NCBI GenBank assembly: GCA_026826555.1
Contig: JAKSZT010054304.1
Coordinates: 36,858,683-36,922,682, forward strand
Length of the DNA stretch: 64,000 bases
From: Tolypeutes matacus
Lineage: Eukaryota > Chordata > Mammalia > Cingulata > Chlamyphoridae
Reading direction: 5' to 3'
In this document: one piece after another, positions 61,689 through 64,000 of the stretch
How positions within the stretch are numbered: position 1 is the stretch's first letter
Layout of the letters: each line of letters opens with the position of its first letter
Notes under the pieces: generated by a model
The model's database searches: none
What the model saw: only the letters and a program-made list of their open reading frames with translations
Told to the model about the DNA's origin: nothing
Position numbers and translations under genes: made by a program

Positions 61689-61882
61689 GGGTGGCAGAAT
61701 AGCTCAGTGGAAGAATTCCTGCCTAGCATATACAAGATTCGCAGTTCCACTCCCAGCTCTTCCTTGAGAAGTGATCCACCAGGTTATCAGGAATCCAGCT
61801 GAAACTTTATGACAGGGAAGATATAAACATTCTCTTTGTATTAGCTTTTCTCAAATCTGTTATTTAAAAAAAAAAAAAAAAT
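61689..61882 (+). repeat. tRNA-Ala-like sequence with A tail in L1 5' UTR
   Basis: GGTGGCAGAATAGCTCAGTGG contains a box A match (TAGCTCAGTGG, 61700-61710). CCTGCCTAGCATATACAAG places AGC where a tRNA-Ala anticodon would be. AGTTCCACTCC (61743-61753) matches box B at 9 of 11 positions, 32 bp downstream of box A. About 110 bp of other sequence then leads to a 17-A run ending at 61882. It could be a SINE inserted into the L1 5' UTR or a lasting part of that UTR. I see no clear target duplication. Confidence 0.55.
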
Positions 61883-62014
61883 TCCCTTATTTTACTTGCT
61901 AAAACCCAGTTCAAAACCTGTAGAGGGCAGGCTACAGGGTAAGTGATTGATGAAGGCCAGCAGCCTGAGAACATCCTTAGGGTTCTAAGAGAGAAAGCTG
62001 TTTTCCATGTTTAA

Positions 62015-62565
62015 TTTTTTTTTGTCTCCTTTTTTTAAAATCTTACTCCTGTCTTGTTTTTGCTTGTTGTATCTCCCCTTCCTTTGTTTCTCTGCTTCTT
62101 TGTTTTGTTTTTCTCTTTTTTTCTTTTGCTTACTGATTTACTTTATCTATGCTATTTCTTTCTCTCCTTCATCTTTATAACTTTAGTTTTCTGTTGTTTT
62201 TATTTCATTCCACCTCCTTTATTTGGTCTCCAATTTTTCCTATTTTTATTTTTCTCTCTCCTTTTTTTCTTTGTTTACTGTATTTTTTAAAAATCTTTTC
62301 TTTCTTTCTTTTCTCATTCTTTTGCCCTCTTCTCACCATTGCAGCCTTTTAATTCATTCTATATATTTTTCTTTATTCTGTTTTTTGTTTCATTGTTTCT
62401 ATCCCACTTTTCTAATTTAATTACTCTGTGCTTCTTATTCATGTTAATTTTTCAATTTCCTAGGACTTGTACAGTTTCTTTCCTGCCTTTTACTATTATT
62501 ATTACTATTATTCTTTTTCTCTTCCAATCTCTTTCTTTTTCTCTGGTCCTAATTTTTTTTCTTTC
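62015..62565 (+). repeat. pyrimidine-rich tract of L1 5' UTR
   Basis: The sense strand is overwhelmingly T and C for about 550 bp with few A or G, giving several overlapping Phe/Leu/Ser-rich chance frames. The corresponding part of the minus-strand L1 shows the same bias in its sense strand, so the tract is a property of the element. Confidence 0.75.
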
Positions 62566-62763
62566 AAAGGAACATAGACAACAACAAGGAAATAGAATAA
62601 GATGAACAAAGTGTCAAAGTGAAACCTTACCACACATACAAAAACATCAAAATAAAACCATAGAATAGAGAGAGAAGCTAATCAATTGAATAAACCCATC
62701 AAGATAAACTGATGCCTAGACACCAATTAAAAAATTCTAAGCTATACTAAGAAACAGGAAGAC

Positions 62764-63714
62764 ATGGCCCAATCCAACAAACAACCTAAAAACCAGGAGA
62801 AGATGCAGAACATGGAACAACAAATTAGAGATGCCCAAACAAACATCATGAAACAACTTAATGAAGTGAAGGAAGAGATTAAGAATATTAAGAAGATACT
62901 GGGAGAACATACTGAAGAAATTGTAAACATACATAAAAAGATAACAGATGTGATGGTGATGAATGGCACAATATAAGAAACCAAAAATACACTGGAAGCA
63001 CACAACAACAGATTTGAATAGGTAGAGGAAATAATCGTGATGTGGAAGACAGTACATCTGAAATATGAAATCAAACAGATAGTAGAACAGATAGATAAAA
63101 AGATAGAAAAAATTCAGCGGGGACTTAGGGATTTGAATGAAAACATGAAACACAGAAACATACACGTTGTAGGCATCTCAGAGGGAGAAGAGAAGGGAAA
63201 GGGGACAGAAGTAGTGTTGGAGGAAATAATGGCTGAAAATTTCCCAACCCTATTGAGGGAGATGGATGTACATTTCTAAGAAGTGCAGCACACCACAAAA
63301 AGTATAAATCCTAACAGACCTACTCCAAGACACATACTTGTCAAATTGTCCAATGCTCAAGACAAAGAGAGAATACTAAAAGCATCAAGAGAAAAGAGAA
63401 TCATCACATACAAGGGAAGTTCAATAAGATTAAGTGCTGATTTCTCATCTGAAACCATGGAAGCAAGAAGGCAGAGGTATGATATAGTTAAGGTACTAAA
63501 AGAAAAAATATTCCAGCCAAGAATTCTCTATCCAGCAAATCTGTCATTCAGAAATGAGGGCGAGTTCAAAATATTCACAGATAAATAGAAATTAAGAGAA
63601 TATGACAATAAGAAACCTGTACTACAAGAAATACTAAAGGGAGTTCTAAAGATGGGAAGGAAAAAACAGGAGAGAGAGAGTTGGAGGAGAGTGAAAGAAC
63701 AACTAAAAAGATAA
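62764..63714 (+). pseudogene. L1 ORF1 pseudogene, frame intact, four nonsense codons
   Basis: One frame of 317 codons runs from ATG 62764 (MAQSNKQPKNQE) to TAA 63712-63714, close to the usual length of mammalian ORF1p. It shows the coiled coil (about residues 15-130), NIHVVGISEGEE at the start of the RRM-like domain, RPTPRHILVKLSNAQDKE, and a FQPRILYPANLSF block near the C-terminus. No frameshift occurs, but there are in-frame stops at codons 71 (62974), 86 (63019), 172 (63277) and 275 (63586). The last three look like single-base changes when compared with the minus-strand copy. It is followed after about 47 bp by ORF2. Confidence 0.9.
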
Positions 63715-63761
63715 AAAGAGAAATAAAAACAACATATAGCATACATAAACCTAAAGAAAAT

Positions 63762-64000
63762 ATGCTAATGTAAGTAATTTCTCAACAGTAATAATAGTGA
63801 ATGTTAATGGGTTAAACTCATCAGTCAGGAGACACAGATTGGCAGAATGGATAAGGAAGTATGACCCATCTATATGCGGTCTACAAGAAACCCAACTTAA
63901 ACCCAGGGATGCAAGGAGACTGAAAGTGAATGGTTGGAAAACAATTTTACAAGCAAACAATAACCAAAAAAGGGCAGGAGTAGCTATACTAATATCAGAC
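63762..64000 (+). pseudogene. L1 ORF2 start, partial
   Basis: The endonuclease N-terminus is readable from about 63770: VNGLNSSVRRHRLAEWIRKY, then CGLQETQL with the catalytic Glu, and GWKTILQANNNQKRAGVAIL at the window edge. Compared with the ATG context of the other copy (ATGGCTGAAGTAAG), one base is missing near 63764, so the ATG at 63762 is out of frame with the rest. The remainder lies outside the window. Confidence 0.85.

Larger units (their letters stand above)
60942..62763 (+). promoter_or_regulatory. L1 5' UTR
   Basis: GC-richer first 700 bp (the likely internal promoter region by analogy with other L1s), then a tRNA-Ala-like stretch with poly(A) (61689-61882). After that comes a strikingly pyrimidine-rich 550 bp (about 62015-62565), and finally an A-rich leader up to the ORF1 ATG. 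No individual transcription-factor site is claimed. Confidence 0.6.
60942..64000 (+). mobile_element. xenarthran-type L1, 5' complete, runs off window
   Basis: Begins near AGGATTGTGGGAACATGGC, a sequence of the kind found at intact L1 5' ends. It continues through a 1.8-kb 5' UTR, ORF1 (62764-63714) and the first 240 bases of ORF2. It is the same type as the minus-strand L1 at 51235, but a separate copy, with different inactivating mutations. Confidence 0.8.

Noticed and set aside
62054..62605. Several overlapping Phe/Leu-rich frames
   Set aside because: All are read from the pyrimidine-rich part of the L1 5' UTR.

Overview
This window looks like intergenic or intronic DNA of a placental mammal, most likely a xenarthran and probably an armadillo. 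It is AT-rich and full of LINE-1 (L1) pieces in all states of decay. It carries several copies of a tRNA-Ala-like SINE that matches my recollection of the armadillo DAS family, plus older mammalian repeats (MIR, L2, a hAT MITE) and ERVL-type solo LTRs. No complete host protein-coding gene, rRNA or functional tRNA was found. All reading frames with recognisable protein similarity belong to L1 ORF1 or ORF2, and every one is broken. Family names come from reading against remembered consensus sequences, not from a search.

Layout. 1-231: GC-richer edge ending in a splice-donor-like site. 520-13140: mostly unassigned DNA with MIRs, minus-strand L1 tails, an LTR-like insertion (5971-6310) and a dimeric SINE with a 13-bp target duplication (7735-8096). 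13190-14375: plus-strand L1 3' end. 17683-17806: pure purine tract. 18027-19856: an L1 copy made only of 3' UTR. 20115-23412: two more L1 tails. 26860-32690: an old plus-strand L1, split by a solo LTR, a SINE and another L1 3'-UTR copy. 35825-37670: HAL1-like minus-strand element with a young-looking SINE inside. 38020-38213: hAT MITE. 42820-44165: MIR/L2 fragments. 44627-46130: SINE next to an L1 3'-UTR copy. 48100-49783: L1 tail abutted by a solo LTR with 5-bp target duplication.

51235-64000 is the most coherent part: two L1s of one xenarthran type arranged head to head. The left one (minus, 51235-59690) has ORF1, ORF2 and an apparently very long 3' UTR of about 2.6 kb, with a small second L1 insertion between its ORFs. 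The right one (plus, from 60942) has a long 5' UTR containing a tRNA-Ala-like sequence, a frame-preserved ORF1 with four nonsense codons, and the start of ORF2, which runs off the window.

I found no new multi-gene system. The best leads are the long, modular L1 3' UTR that recurs as stand-alone copies, the tRNA-like sequence in the L1 5' UTR, a poly(A)-only micro-insertion with a 13-bp target duplication (583-621), and the L1-in-L1 insertion at 57654-57774.
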